Notes under the pieces: model-generated | The model's database searches: none | Seen by the model: only the letters and a program-made list of their open reading frames with translations | Told to the model about the DNA's origin: nothing | From: Kineobactrum sediminis | GTDB taxonomy: Bacteria > Pseudomonadota > Gammaproteobacteria > Pseudomonadales > Halieaceae | Direction: 5' to 3' | DNA: 49,730 nt | NCBI RefSeq assembly: GCF_002868715.1 | Contig: NZ_PKLZ01000018.1 | Span: 1 to 49,730, forward strand | Translations under genes and position numbers: made by a program | Shown here: one piece after another, positions 1 to 9,293 of the stretch | Layout: every line of letters begins with the position of its first letter | Position numbering within the stretch: position 1 is the first letter of the stretch

Positions 1-43
1 TAACCCTCTACTCAAAAGGGCGATTAAAAATGGGGGGATTACA
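1..43 (+). repeat. IS3-family 3' end, copy 1
   Basis: The window opens with a 43-bp stretch that recurs at 753-795 with three mismatches. In the second copy its first three bases are the stop codon of the transposase, so this copy is probably the last codon and 3' terminus of another IS copy lying just outside the window. The shared block ends in TTACA, after which the two copies differ, so the IS terminus is placed there. Confidence 0.6.
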
Positions 44-755
44 CTATCGCTATCACGCAACACTTGATGGTGAAAACGCCCTGGTTGCTGACTGGTTACT
101 AAAGCTCACGCAGACGCACAAACGCTGGGGCTTTGGTATGTTTTCTGTATCTGCGCAATGTGAAGGGCTACGCCTGGAACCACAAGCTTGTGTACCGCAT
201 CTACCGGGAGTTAGAATTGATCCTGCGTATCAAGCCCAGACGCTGAATCAAGCGCGACTATCCTGGGGCATTGGATGTGCCGACTGCGCCAGGTCTGGTC
301 CATGGACTTCATGAGTGATCAGCTCGCCAGTGGCAAGACCTTCCGAACATTTAACGTGATTGACGACTACAACCGAGAAGCCCTCGCTATTGAAGTGGAC
401 TTGTCCTTGCCTTCACTGCGCCTGATTCGCGCGCTGGACCAAATGATCGAATGGCGGAGAAAACCAGCGGCAATTCGCTGTGAAAGCGGCCCGGAGTATA
501 TTTCGCAGTCCCTGTGGACTGGGTCAGCAAGAATATGATTACTCTGATCTACATCCAGCCTGGCACGCTAACTCAGAATGCTTATATTGAACGTTTCAAT
601 CGTACCGCACGGCATGAATGGCTGGATCTGCATGAGTTCAACGCGTCGCCCACGCCCAGCTCTTAGCCACTCAGTGGCTTTGGCAATACAATAACGAACG
701 ACCAAACACGGCGATCAGAGGGACACCTCCAACTCAGCCGCAGCAACCAGTATAA
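44..755 (+). pseudogene. IS3-family transposase OrfB remnant (frameshifted)
   Basis: Pieces of an IS3-type DDE integrase-like transposase (OrfB) can be read across two or more frames. They include a region with THKRWGFG, a segment resembling YLRNVKGYAWNHK reached by a frameshift near 140, the catalytic-domain start [14 protein letters not shown] near 297, and the C-terminal part with NAYIERFNRT near 577 and a stop at 753-755. The second catalytic block reads CESGPEYIS where the family normally has a DNGPEY-type sequence, so the second aspartate is lost. The N-terminal third and OrfA are missing. A nonfunctional remnant is very likely; the exact IS name cannot be given from sequence alone. Confidence 0.8.
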
Positions 756-795
756 CCCTCTACTCAAGCGGGCGATTAAAAATGGGGAGATTACA
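753..795 (+). repeat. IS3-family 3' end, copy 2
   Basis: Second copy of the 43-bp block found at 1-43. It begins at the TAA stop of the transposase remnant and ends in TTACA, which is taken as the right end of the element. Sequence beyond 796 is unrelated to the sequence beyond 43. Confidence 0.6.
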
Positions 796-890
796 ATCTT
801 ATTAGAGCAAATGAAGGTCGAATTTTTCAGAAAAGCAACAGTTGGTGTAAGTCAAAATAAAGCTAGCGCGAATAGTGTGCTTGCAAGTCG

Positions 891-1919
891 TCACCTCAAA
901 ATCTCTACCCCCATATTGTCAAAGCAGCTTTTTATTTGGCAAAGCGCGGTCTCGTCTTTATTGTATTTTTCCGGCATGATCGCAATGCATTCAACGTGTG
1001 GCATCATTCTCTTAATGTTCGCGAGTGCGCTGCTGAAAAAGCTTAGGACAATAGTTGGTGAATATACCATGGCGGTGAGTTCGGCAGCATCTGAGGGATC
1101 AACCTCTTCGAGGCGCTGTTTAAATGCATTCACATTCAAGCCGGAGTGAATTGCGGGGTGACGTTTTAATATGATTCTCTCCGAACGATAACTATTTACG
1201 TAATCATACATTTTTTTTCGCATTTCTTTGCAGTGTTCAGGTCTAAGAACACTCTCTATATTCTGATCAAGAACCAGCAATCGATGACCCTTATCTAGCC
1301 TTGGGGGGGAACTAGATATATTGAGGTTTAATTTGCATAGCTTGTTAAAGCGTTCTGGCATATAGACTAAACTTGGATCTAAAAAGAAACCAGAGTCCAT
1401 CCTGCGTACGTTAATTCCACTGAAATGTCCATCATAATCAGAGTAACTGAATCCCAGAATGGGTGCCTGCCAGACGTGCATTCGCGATTTCCGCTTTATA
1501 AAGCCGATATTCTTGGAATTATAATAGCTGCCAAGACCATCTTCTAAGATGTTTACACGATGGTTGCCGTTCGCGAACATCAAGCTATTGCATATAATAC
1601 AGTTTGGGTGTGGAGCTGTGATCGAATTTATAAGGTCATCTCTCAGTAAGTTTTTTATGAAGCGTGCTAGCCGGCGGTAGAGGGAAATTCTATCTACGAG
1701 CCTTCTTTTTTGAAAGTCGCAGTTAATCACGTCGACATTATCGGCTTCGAAGGATTTCTTTGCCATGTTGATTACAATTTGCGCGGAGTTCGTGAAATGG
1801 TTGCTCGATAGGAGCGAAGTTACAAATATTTGATGTAGTGGGGTCAGGGTCAAAAAGATATCTACGCCCGAGTTTAAGGCGTGTGGCGTATTTAAATTTT
1901 TTCTGGTGTCAATAATCAT
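891..1919 (-). CDS. Polysialyltransferase/sialyltransferase-like glycosyltransferase
   Basis: Protein of about 342 residues resembling the GT52 / polysialyltransferase (POLYST) group, which transfers sialic acid or related nonulosonic acids to surface glycans. Visible family-like features are the N-terminal strand DIFLTLTPLHQIFV, the central ILEDGLGSYY block, the ILKRHP block near residue 250 and the C-terminal SFFSSALANIK segment; the HP and SS motifs are those used for CMP-sugar binding in these families. There is no membrane segment. The ATG at 1919 is preferred over the GTG at 1928 because a GAG lies 8 bases upstream of it. It lies at the distal end of a polysaccharide gene run and is AT-rich relative to the genes from 4 kb onward, suggesting transfer. 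The true donor and acceptor sugars cannot be read from sequence. Confidence 0.65.
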   Translation of the reverse strand: MIIDTRKNLNTPHALNSGVDIFLTLTPLHQIFVTSLLSSNHFTNSAQIVINMAKKSFEADNVDVINCDFQKRRLVDRISLYRRLARFIKNLLRDDLINSITAPHPNCIICNSLMFANGNHRVNILEDGLGSYYNSKNIGFIKRKSRMHVWQAPILGFSYSDYDGHFSGINVRRMDSGFFLDPSLVYMPERFNKLCKLNLNISSSPPRLDKGHRLLVLDQNIESVLRPEHCKEMRKKMYDYVNSYRSERIILKRHPAIHSGLNVNAFKQRLEEVDPSDAAELTAMVYSPTIVLSFFSSALANIKRMMPHVECIAIMPEKYNKDETALCQIKSCFDNMGVEILR

Positions 1920-2061
1920 TTTCTGCACTCAAGAAACGCTAGCCGATATGCTTTTTATAAGGACGCATGTCATAGAGAAGTGCGCTATACCTTTCAATAT
2001 TGACATCTCCTGCTCGGGCGCCGCTGTCAGTCAACCACACGAAATTCGACCGCTTCAGTGT

Positions 2062-3006
2062 TCAAGAATATTTACCCATTTTATGCTTGAAGCCGGCGGT
2101 GATGCCCTTGACCGAGTAGGTGGCAATTGCGCGGCGTTGGTTGGAATATATTAAATGAGTATATATCAACCCCAGCGAATACCAACTACTACGAATCTTC
2201 CAGCGCCAATTAATTTTTGGATCTTTGGTCAGCGCTACAAAGTTTCTTAACCGATAGTAAAGTCGTAACGGGCCGTAGAGGCTCTCATTTCTCCAGCCAA
2301 AATACCAAACGCGAACTGAGCTTTCACCTAGTCGCTGAGACATTCTGGCGGAGCCGCAACCGATCAGCTTGAATCCTAAATGCTTCGCCCTCATGCACCA
2401 TTCTATATCTACGTAGTCCATGAATAAATCTTGTCGCATTGGCCCAACTTCCGAAAGAGCTTCAACAGGAATTAATGTCCCGGATGTAATGAGAGACAAT
2501 GCGTCAATGTAAGGGTGCTCATCTGTTGGTAGTGTATGCGAGTAAAAAAAACGACCAGCAATTTGGGTTTGAAAAGGATATGTCAATCCAGTATGCAGGT
2601 CTGTGTAAGTTGGCCCAACAGCGGCAACCTTTCCATATCGCTGTCTGGAAATGCGATAGCACTCTAGAAGGTGGGCGACCATGTCATTATCTGGAAGGCT
2701 GTCCTGATCGCTCAATAAAAAAAAATCAGTGCCGAGCTCTCTCGCGCGTTCACAGCCTGTGTTCAATGCCTCGGCGATGCCCAGATTTTCCTGAAGGCGA
2801 ATAATAATACACCGCTCACGAGCTATTGATTCCGCGCAGATTGAATCGAGTATTGGATTGTGGCTGCCAGGAGTGTTGTCAACTAAAATCACTCGATCAG
2901 TTTGTTGTAATAAGCGTTCAAGTAATGGAGTTAGTTCACTGGCCTCGGGATAGTACGTAACTACTATACTCGTCACTGTGGGCGCATGGGTTATTTGTTC
3001 GGACAT
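2062..3006 (-). CDS. GT2-family glycosyltransferase (rhamnosyltransferase-like)
   Basis: A 314-residue family-2 glycosyltransferase with a GT-A fold. The N-terminal nucleotide-binding strand TSIVVTYYPE, the NLGIAEALNTGCERA helix and the metal-binding LLSDQDSLPD motif (near residue 100) match the bacterial rhamnosyltransferase subgroup (RfbF/WbbL-like) that builds O-antigen or capsule. The acceptor-side acidic motif is in MDYVDIEWCMRAK. Its start overlaps the stop of the upstream gene by one base (TGATG), indicating translational coupling within the same operon. Sugar specificity is inferred from subgroup resemblance only. Confidence 0.85.
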   Translation of the reverse strand: MSEQITHAPTVTSIVVTYYPEASELTPLLERLLQQTDRVILVDNTPGSHNPILDSICAESIARERCIIIRLQENLGIAEALNTGCERARELGTDFFLLSDQDSLPDNDMVAHLLECYRISRQRYGKVAAVGPTYTDLHTGLTYPFQTQIAGRFFYSHTLPTDEHPYIDALSLITSGTLIPVEALSEVGPMRQDLFMDYVDIEWCMRAKHLGFKLIGCGSARMSQRLGESSVRVWYFGWRNESLYGPLRLYYRLRNFVALTKDPKINWRWKIRSSWYSLGLIYTHLIYSNQRRAIATYSVKGITAGFKHKMGKYS

Positions 3007-4070
3007 CAGCTTTTGGCGCCTACGTTGATCTTGGGTACACCGTAGCGACGAAGCATGGAAAGCTTGTGTGGAATAACGGTTGAGGTGCCGAAGTAGTCCC
3101 GGAGTAATCCATTTTTATTATTCTGAAAGATCTGTCGCTTATGACGAAGTTGATTTAAGTTCCCGAACAACTCTCGATATACATTGAAGTAAATTCTCGA
3201 TGCTACGCTGAAGTTTAAACGAAGCACGCTGAGTGCTAGCCCTTCAACAGTGAGGAGCAGCAAGTGGATAATTAAAAGCGGCCAAACCAATGCGGTGGGT
3301 GTCATTACATACAATGTAAATGTCTTGTTTCTTTCACTCATTATTCTTCTATTATAGCTACTGGAAAGGCGACCATCTTTGGGTTTATTCCCACCAAAGC
3401 TATGCCCCTGCCTGTGCCGATACCCACTCTCTGGAATGGCTTCTACCGGTAACGCCCAAAGCCTGGCAGCACAACACAAATAAAGATCCTCCCCGACAGA
3501 CCCAAACCACTCCGGAAATCCTCCCAACCTGTCCCACGTCTCACGTTCAATCCACAAGCACGCCCCGATCACCATTGCCACGTCTCTTCGCTCGGGGTCA
3601 AGGTTGGGCACGGGGTTATAAAACGGGTCCAGCAGGCAGCCCCTGTCCACCAGGTCACCACTCTCCCAATCGTACTGGGGCAGGGTGAGAATTCCGGGGG
3701 GATTTTGCTGCTCTGCTTCGCGTGCCAGGGTGGTTAACGCATCTGAAAATAGCGCGGCGTCGTTGTTCAACAAGAGGATATATTTGCCCCTTGCGTGAGC
3801 GACCATACGCTTGTTGCTCACACAAAAACCAACATTTTCTTTGCTGGCAAGCAGTTCTACCTGCGGGTAATTGGCTCGCAGGAAGTCTACTGATTCGTCG
3901 GGGGAGGCATCGTCGTGCACTATGATCTCTACCGTAAACTCACAATCCTGTTGCAGTACGGAGTCTATGCAGGCGGCGATCAACTCCGGGCCCTGATAGT
4001 GTGCTATGCACACCGAGCACAGGGGCGCCTCTGGTCGGCCTAGTGCTGGGTGGACTCGAACCATAGCCAT
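3006..4070 (-). CDS. GT2-family glycosyltransferase
   Basis: A 354-residue family-2 glycosyltransferase. The start region SVCIAHYQGPELIAACIDSV, the HDDASPDESVDFL block and the LLLNNDAALF metal-binding region define the GT-A domain. GGFPEWFGSVGEDLYLC supplies the acceptor-side acidic residues. A hydrophobic stretch at about residues 255-285 (TALVWPLLIIHLLLLTVEG) probably anchors the enzyme at the inner membrane. The start overlaps the end of the upstream epimerase gene by 31 bases; a second ATG two codons in is equally possible. It is part of the polysaccharide operon. Confidence 0.85.
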   Translation of the reverse strand: MAMVRVHPALGRPEAPLCSVCIAHYQGPELIAACIDSVLQQDCEFTVEIIVHDDASPDESVDFLRANYPQVELLASKENVGFCVSNKRMVAHARGKYILLLNNDAALFSDALTTLAREAEQQNPPGILTLPQYDWESGDLVDRGCLLDPFYNPVPNLDPERRDVAMVIGACLWIERETWDRLGGFPEWFGSVGEDLYLCCAARLWALPVEAIPESGYRHRQGHSFGGNKPKDGRLSSSYNRRIMSERNKTFTLYVMTPTALVWPLLIIHLLLLTVEGLALSVLRLNFSVASRIYFNVYRELFGNLNQLRHKRQIFQNNKNGLLRDYFGTSTVIPHKLSMLRRYGVPKINVGAKS

Positions 4071-4966
4071 GTCCTTTTCAACCCTTCCTTTAACGGTACA
4101 TGGGGTTTCCAGCCAAGAGTCTGGTATGCCTTTGTTGCGCTTATCAGAACTGTGCTGGCATCCACCATTCGGGTATTGGTGTAGCGTCGCTCAAGGGTGC
4201 CTCCGCTTGCCCACTCGGCTATTGCAAAGAGTTCGTTCAGGTCCACCGCTTCCCCGCTTGCGGCATTCAGGGTGCGAACTGTACCGGGCAGTGGTTGTTC
4301 CAGTGCCATAAGCGCAAGTGCTACCAGATCGTCGATGTACAGGTAGTCGCGCACTGCGGACCCATCGCCCCATATCGTGATGGGGTCGCCGCGCAGGATG
4401 CACCCAAAGGCCTTGGGTATTATGCCGAAACCGTCGCGCTCTTGCTGGCCCGGCCCGTATACATTGGAGGGGCGCAGGATAGTCGCAGTGCCGTTGAATT
4501 GTTGTGACCAGGCATGAATGAACTGTTCTGCGGCGACCTTGGCAGCACCATGATAGGACCTGGGCTGGGGTGGGGTGTCCTCGGTGGCGGCCAGTTGGGG
4601 GTGTTCGCCATAAAGCGCGCCGGCGGATGAAAAGTATATCAGCGGTAAGGTGGGGTTAGCCTGCAGTGCTTCCAGCAGTGCTGTCAGCGGTGTGAGGTTG
4701 TCAGTCACCTCGTCGACGGGGCGTCCTGCGCTGCTGCCGGGGGTGCTGGTAGCGGCCAGGTAGATAACGGCGTCCATGTCTTGCAGCAGTCCCGCCAGCT
4801 CTGCAGGGTCTGTGCAATCGCAGGCGACATGCTCTTCCACATCCAGGGTGCTGGAATATCCGCTGCGTGACACGGCTCTTACCCGGCTACCTCCTTGGGT
4901 AAAAGCCTGGCAGAGCGCCTGGCCTATGAAGCCCGTTGCGCCAATTATCAGTACACGTTCAACCAT
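4040..4966 (-). CDS. NAD-dependent sugar epimerase/dehydratase (extended SDR)
   Basis: A 308-residue extended short-chain dehydrogenase/reductase, of the type that makes or converts nucleotide sugars for polysaccharide synthesis. The Rossmann motif GATGFIG lies at residues 9-15, the substrate-side block is LRPSNVYGPGQ, and YLYIDDLV is present near residue 205. The catalytic segment reads SYHGAAKVAAE: aligned on the conserved Lys, the usual catalytic Tyr position (Y-x-x-x-K) holds His, with Tyr one residue earlier. Activity may therefore be altered, or the helix may be shifted. It overlaps the GT4 gene upstream by 8 bases. Confidence 0.85.
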   Translation of the reverse strand: MVERVLIIGATGFIGQALCQAFTQGGSRVRAVSRSGYSSTLDVEEHVACDCTDPAELAGLLQDMDAVIYLAATSTPGSSAGRPVDEVTDNLTPLTALLEALQANPTLPLIYFSSAGALYGEHPQLAATEDTPPQPRSYHGAAKVAAEQFIHAWSQQFNGTATILRPSNVYGPGQQERDGFGIIPKAFGCILRGDPITIWGDGSAVRDYLYIDDLVALALMALEQPLPGTVRTLNAASGEAVDLNELFAIAEWASGGTLERRYTNTRMVDASTVLISATKAYQTLGWKPHVPLKEGLKRTWLWFESTQH

Positions 4967-6074
4967 TCGTGGTATTTGCCATCTCAGTGTAGAGCGTCAG
5001 GTAGCGTTGCGCGCAATCATCCCAGGTGCCTACCTGGTCCAGAACCCAGCTCCGTGCCTGGTTGCCATAGTCCCGGTTGACCTCGATGTTATCCAGCTTT
5101 TGTAAGCTGGCGCTGTAACTGGCCTCATCATCGCACAGCTCACCACTGCTGCCCTGTTGCACCAGGCTGGCATGGGCCGGCATGTCGGAGGCGATGATCG
5201 GCAGTCCTGCCGCCATTGCCTCCAGCATCACCTGTGGCCGTCCTTCGGCGTGGCGGCTTAACGTTATAAGGCCATGCGCCTGCGGGAACCAGTGCGTGGC
5301 GAGCTGCTCTGGTGTCGCGGGGCCGTGGTAATGCACCCAGTCGGGCAGGCTTATCTGTTCCTGCATGGGGCCCAGTAGGTGCAATTGGCGGGCCTGCCCT
5401 TTGAATAATGGCTCGGACCACTCCAGAAGTGGCCCCAGCTTGTCCCGGGTTAACCGTGTTACGGCAAGCCAGGACGGCGCCTCTGTGCTGGGCTTTCGCT
5501 TGATCGCGTACCAGATGGGATCTATCCCGAACACGACCGGCTGGATGTGGGCAATATCTCCGAAGGCGGCTTCCAGTGGCGCCTGCATCCATTCCGCATT
5601 GGGGCAGATGGTAACCGTGCGCTTCCGCATAATCCGTCGTAACAGAGGCTTTACCAGAGGAAGCTTCAGGAGCTTCAGGTCAGTGCCCAACACTGTTATC
5701 AGGGCCGGCTTGCCATTTGCGGGCAGGGGTAGTGCTGTTTGCAGCCAGTTCAGGTGATACACGTCGATGTTGTCTTCCCTGTGGTACAGGGCTCGCAACA
5801 TCCGCAACAGTTGTAACGGCTTGCGCACTGCATCAAGGCCTCCGCTTCGCATCACGTGGGCGATGCCGCCATCCGCCATCAGCTCGCCGAGTGTATCGCG
5901 CTCCGGATCAGTGGCCGCATAGCGCGTGGTGGAGGGAAGCATGCCGGGAGGCGCCCAGACAGACAGGTCAATTTCTTTTTTTCTATCCAGGGCGTGCACG
6001 AGGTGATGAATGAACACTCCACGCCAGTCCGCCGTGTCTGCCGGGTAGGATGTGGCGACGCAAAGAATATTCAT
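4959..6074 (-). CDS. GT4-family glycosyltransferase
   Basis: A 371-residue family-4 (GT-B fold) glycosyltransferase. The N-terminal domain begins NILCVATSYPADTADWRGVF, including the glycine/arginine donor region typical of the family. The C-terminal nucleotide-sugar site has LTRLTRDK-like sequence near residue 205 and the SRHAEGRPQVMLEAMAAGLPIIASD block, an E-x7-E variant. It is the first polysaccharide gene of the run, 38 bp downstream of dxs, and overlaps the epimerase gene. The sugar transferred is unknown. Confidence 0.88.
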   Translation of the reverse strand: MNILCVATSYPADTADWRGVFIHHLVHALDRKKEIDLSVWAPPGMLPSTTRYAATDPERDTLGELMADGGIAHVMRSGGLDAVRKPLQLLRMLRALYHREDNIDVYHLNWLQTALPLPANGKPALITVLGTDLKLLKLPLVKPLLRRIMRKRTVTICPNAEWMQAPLEAAFGDIAHIQPVVFGIDPIWYAIKRKPSTEAPSWLAVTRLTRDKLGPLLEWSEPLFKGQARQLHLLGPMQEQISLPDWVHYHGPATPEQLATHWFPQAHGLITLSRHAEGRPQVMLEAMAAGLPIIASDMPAHASLVQQGSSGELCDDEASYSASLQKLDNIEVNRDYGNQARSWVLDQVGTWDDCAQRYLTLYTEMANTTNG

Positions 6075-6112
6075 CAGGTAGGAAGGGGGGTTTCAGGCAT
6101 TCGGGAAAGCCA

Positions 6113-8053
6113 CTATCCGGTTACCGGCACGGCATTGCGCTTGACCGCGGTGGTGGAGAGACCAATTGCGTGAAGTCGTGCATTGACTGCATCAAGGATA
6201 CCATCGGCATCCAGGCCCGCTTCCCGGTGTTGCTCGGCCTGGCTTCCGTGATCCTGGAACCGGTCGGGCAGCCCGAGGTTCATGATCGAAGTGGTGAGGC
6301 CATGCGCTACCAGCAGTTCGTTTACACCCGCGCCAGCCCCGCCCGCCACCGCATTCTCCTCCAGCGTCACCAGCAGTTGGTTCTCCGCCGCCAGCTTCAA
6401 CACCATTGCCTCGTCCAGCGGCTTCACCCAGCGCATATCCACTACGGTGGCATTCAGCGCATCCGCGGCCTTCAGTGCTTCGGGCAACAGGGTGCCAAAG
6501 CTCAGGATCGCCACGCGGTCGCCTTTTCGCACCTGCTCTGCTTTGCCGATTTCCAGCGCGGTCATTTCATTGGCGATGATGGCGCCGGGGCCCTGGCCGC
6601 GGGGGTATCTTATGGCGGCGGGGCCGGAGTGGTCGTAGGCGGTGTAGAGCATTTGCCGGCATTCGTTTTCGTCTGAGGGCGCGCCGATCACCATGTTGGG
6701 GATGCAGCGCAGGTAGCTCAGGTCAAAGGCGCCGTGATGGGTGGGGCCGTCCTGGCCGACCAGGCCGGCGCGGTCAATGGCGAAGGTCACGTCCAGGTTT
6801 TGCAGGGCCACGTCGTGAATGAGCTGGTCGTAGCCGCGCTGCAGGAAGGTGGAGTAAATGGCCACTACCGGTTTCAGGCCATCGCAGGCCATACCGGCGG
6901 CCAGGGTGATGGCGTGTTGTTCGGCAATGGCCACGTCGTAGTAGCGACCGGGGAAGCGCTGGGAGAATTCCACCATGCCGGAGCCTTCGCACATGGCGGG
7001 GGTGATGCCGATCAGGCGCTGGTCGGTGTTGGCGGTATCGCACAGCCAGCGGCCGAATACATCCTGGTATTTGAGCCTTTTGGGGCCGGGTGAGGGCAGG
7101 GCCTGTTGCGGCCCCCTGGGCACGGCTTCTATCTTGTTCACGGCGTGGTAGCCCACCGGGTCTGCTTCCGCCGGGGCGAAGCCCTTGCCCTTCATGGTGC
7201 GGATGTGCAGGAACTGGGGACCTTCCAGGTCTTTCATGTTTTCCATGGTCTGCAGCAGCTGGGGCAGGTCGTGGCCATCCAGCGGGCCGATGTAGTGCCA
7301 GCCCAACTCTTCGAACAGGGTGCCGGGGGCGACCATGCCCTTCATGTGTTCTTCGGTGCGTTTGGCCAGTTCCCAGGCGGGTTTCAGGCGGCTGAGCACT
7401 TTCTTGGAGCCCTCGCGCAGGGCGATGTAGGTTTTGCTGGCCCAGATCTTGGCGAAGTAGGTGGCAAGGCCGCCGGTGTTGTGGCCGATGGACATCTGGT
7501 TGTCATTGAGCACGACCAGCATGTTGGGTCGCACGTGGCCGGCATGGGCCAGGGCTTCAATGGCCATGCCGCCGGTGATGGCGCCGTCACCGATCACGGC
7601 AATCACCTTGCGGGCAATCCCCTGTTGCTGGGCGGCCAGCGCCATGCCCATTGCCGCGGAGATACTGGTGGAGGAGTGGCCCACGCCAAAAGTGTCGTAG
7701 TCGCTCTCGCTACGCTTGGGAAAGCCGGACAGTCCACCCGCCTGGCGCATGCTGTGCATCTCCTGCATCCGCCCGGTAAGTATCTTGTGGGGATAGGTCT
7801 GGTGGCCCACGTCCCAGACAATACGGTCATGGGGGGTGTTATACACCGTGTGCAGGGCGATGGTGAGTTCGACCACACCCAACCCCGCGCCAAAATGGCC
7901 GCCGGTCTGGCCGGTGGTGTAAAGCAGGAAGGCGCGTAGCTCTTCCGCCAGCTGCAGCAGCTGCTCCTGGTTCAGTTCGCGCAGGGGCTGGCCCTGATCA
8001 ACCGCGTTCAGCAGGGGCGTGTCCGGCAGTGTGGTGGGTATGTCGCGTAACAT
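6113..8053 (-). CDS. dxs: 1-deoxy-D-xylulose-5-phosphate synthase
   Basis: Thiamine-diphosphate enzyme that condenses pyruvate and glyceraldehyde 3-phosphate, the first step of the MEP isoprenoid pathway. The length of 646 residues is typical. Visible signatures are [19 protein letters not shown] with the conserved His at 53, the ThDP motif GDGAITGG at 155-162, the transketolase-like [10 protein letters not shown] block and [14 protein letters not shown] with the catalytic Glu. No ispA or xseB neighbour is visible, so it is not in the common ispA-dxs operon. The ATG start follows a weak ribosome site; no better in-frame start is obvious. Confidence 0.97.
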   Translation of the reverse strand: MLRDIPTTLPDTPLLNAVDQGQPLRELNQEQLLQLAEELRAFLLYTTGQTGGHFGAGLGVVELTIALHTVYNTPHDRIVWDVGHQTYPHKILTGRMQEMHSMRQAGGLSGFPKRSESDYDTFGVGHSSTSISAAMGMALAAQQQGIARKVIAVIGDGAITGGMAIEALAHAGHVRPNMLVVLNDNQMSIGHNTGGLATYFAKIWASKTYIALREGSKKVLSRLKPAWELAKRTEEHMKGMVAPGTLFEELGWHYIGPLDGHDLPQLLQTMENMKDLEGPQFLHIRTMKGKGFAPAEADPVGYHAVNKIEAVPRGPQQALPSPGPKRLKYQDVFGRWLCDTANTDQRLIGITPAMCEGSGMVEFSQRFPGRYYDVAIAEQHAITLAAGMACDGLKPVVAIYSTFLQRGYDQLIHDVALQNLDVTFAIDRAGLVGQDGPTHHGAFDLSYLRCIPNMVIGAPSDENECRQMLYTAYDHSGPAAIRYPRGQGPGAIIANEMTALEIGKAEQVRKGDRVAILSFGTLLPEALKAADALNATVVDMRWVKPLDEAMVLKLAAENQLLVTLEENAVAGGAGAGVNELLVAHGLTTSIMNLGLPDRFQDHGSQAEQHREAGLDADGILDAVNARLHAIGLSTTAVKRNAVPVTG

Positions 8054-8106
8054 CGCGGAATTCTAGCGCATTCTGACGGGAATGTGACGTTTTGTGTGTA
8101 CCAACC

Positions 8107-8502
8107 TCAATCCCCCGTCGATGTCTTGAACCGGTGAATTTGCCGGCGCTGCTTCTTGTCCGGCTTGTGTGCCGGCCGGTCGACCATGCCCCCGGCGGCT
8201 TTGCGCGCGGCGGCCTCGCTTTCGCGCCGTTTCAGGCTGGCTTCGGTCTCCTGGTACAGCAGCTGCGCCTCGGGTGCGCCACGGCGCTGGTCGGAGAGGG
8301 CGGCGACTACAATTTCGCGCTGGTCGTAGCCCTGGCGCACTTCCAGGCGGTCGCCCACGGTGATTTCCTTGGACACCTTCACCCGCTGGCCATCCAGCTG
8401 CACCTTGCCGCCCTCGATGGCGGCCTTGGCCAGGCTGCGGGTTTTGAAAAACCGCGCGGCCCAGAGCCATTTGTCCACCCGGACCTTGCTGATCTCATTC
8501 AT
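8107..8502 (-). CDS. hslR: Heat-shock protein 15 (S4-domain RNA-binding protein)
   Basis: A 131-residue basic protein with an N-terminal S4 RNA-binding domain (VRVDKWLWAARFFKTRSLAKAAIEGG at about 8-33) and a Lys/Arg-rich tail, matching HslR/Hsp15. That protein binds stalled 50S subunits carrying nascent peptide-tRNA and helps recycle them. Its start overlaps the yrfG stop by 4 bases. The yrfG-hslR pairing is also found in enterobacteria, which supports the assignment. Confidence 0.93.
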   Translation of the reverse strand: MNEISKVRVDKWLWAARFFKTRSLAKAAIEGGKVQLDGQRVKVSKEITVGDRLEVRQGYDQREIVVAALSDQRRGAPEAQLLYQETEASLKRRESEAAARKAAGGMVDRPAHKPDKKQRRQIHRFKTSTGD

Positions 8503-9188
8503 ACCGGGGTGGGCTCCGCTTGCGCCAGGCCGAGTGCGCCGGGCATGATTTCGTCAAAGTGGTGAATGCCGGGGAAACGGGTGTCGATGCGCAGCTGGTG
8601 GCGGCTGTCGGGCTGCAGCAGGGTGAGCAGGTGGGCGATGCCGTAGCGGTGGGCCGAGTCCAGCACACTCTCGGTGTCATCAATCAGCAGGGTGCGCGCC
8701 GGGTCGAAGGGGTGCAGGGCCTGCAGGTTATGCCAGAAGGCCTGGTCTTCTTTGGGGGCGTTCAATTCGTGGGATACCACCATGTGGTCAAACCAGGGGG
8801 TGATATCCACCTGCGCCATCTTGATATCCAGGGTCTTGCGGTGCGCGTTGGTAACCATAACCACTTCGCAGGGGCCGGCGTGCAGCTGCTGTAAAACCTC
8901 CAGCGCAAAGGGGCGCAGGCGGATCATGTGCCGCAACTCCTGTTTGAGCGCGGGAATATCCATCTCCAGCTGGCTGCTCCAGTAATCCAGCGAATACCAG
9001 TCCAGGGTACCCTGCAAGCTGCCGAAACGACCGTGCAGGGTGGTGCTGGCACTGGCCTCGGGGATGCCGTTTTTCTCGGCATACAGGCGCGGCAGATGGT
9101 CCATCCAGAAATGGTTGTCGAAGTGCAGGTCCAGCAGGGTACCGTCCATGTCCAGCAAAACCGTGTCGATGTTGTCCCAGTTGATCAT
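8499..9188 (-). CDS. yrfG: GMP/IMP nucleotidase, HAD superfamily
   Basis: A 229-residue haloacid-dehalogenase-fold phosphatase. Motif I is LLDMDGTLLDLHFD near residues 11-24, motif II is VMVTNAHRKT, and motif III/IV is NAPKEDQAFW followed by LLIDDTESVLDSA. The pattern matches YrfG, which dephosphorylates purine nucleotides. It is translationally coupled to hslR downstream. The substrate assignment rests on similarity and on the conserved neighbour. Confidence 0.9.
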   Translation of the reverse strand: MINWDNIDTVLLDMDGTLLDLHFDNHFWMDHLPRLYAEKNGIPEASASTTLHGRFGSLQGTLDWYSLDYWSSQLEMDIPALKQELRHMIRLRPFALEVLQQLHAGPCEVVMVTNAHRKTLDIKMAQVDITPWFDHMVVSHELNAPKEDQAFWHNLQALHPFDPARTLLIDDTESVLDSAHRYGIAHLLTLLQPDSRHQLRIDTRFPGIHHFDEIMPGALGLAQAEPTPV

Positions 9189-9293
9189 AGTCAGGAGTCA
9201 CCGTGGCTGTGGGCGGCGTATTATGCGCCTTTTTGCCGCGGTTTGCGATTTGGAGGGTGCTACAATACTGCTTTTGGACGGCGGGAACGGCGC

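Noticed and set aside
7106..7939. 277-codon plus-strand open frame
   Set aside because: Antisense shadow of dxs.
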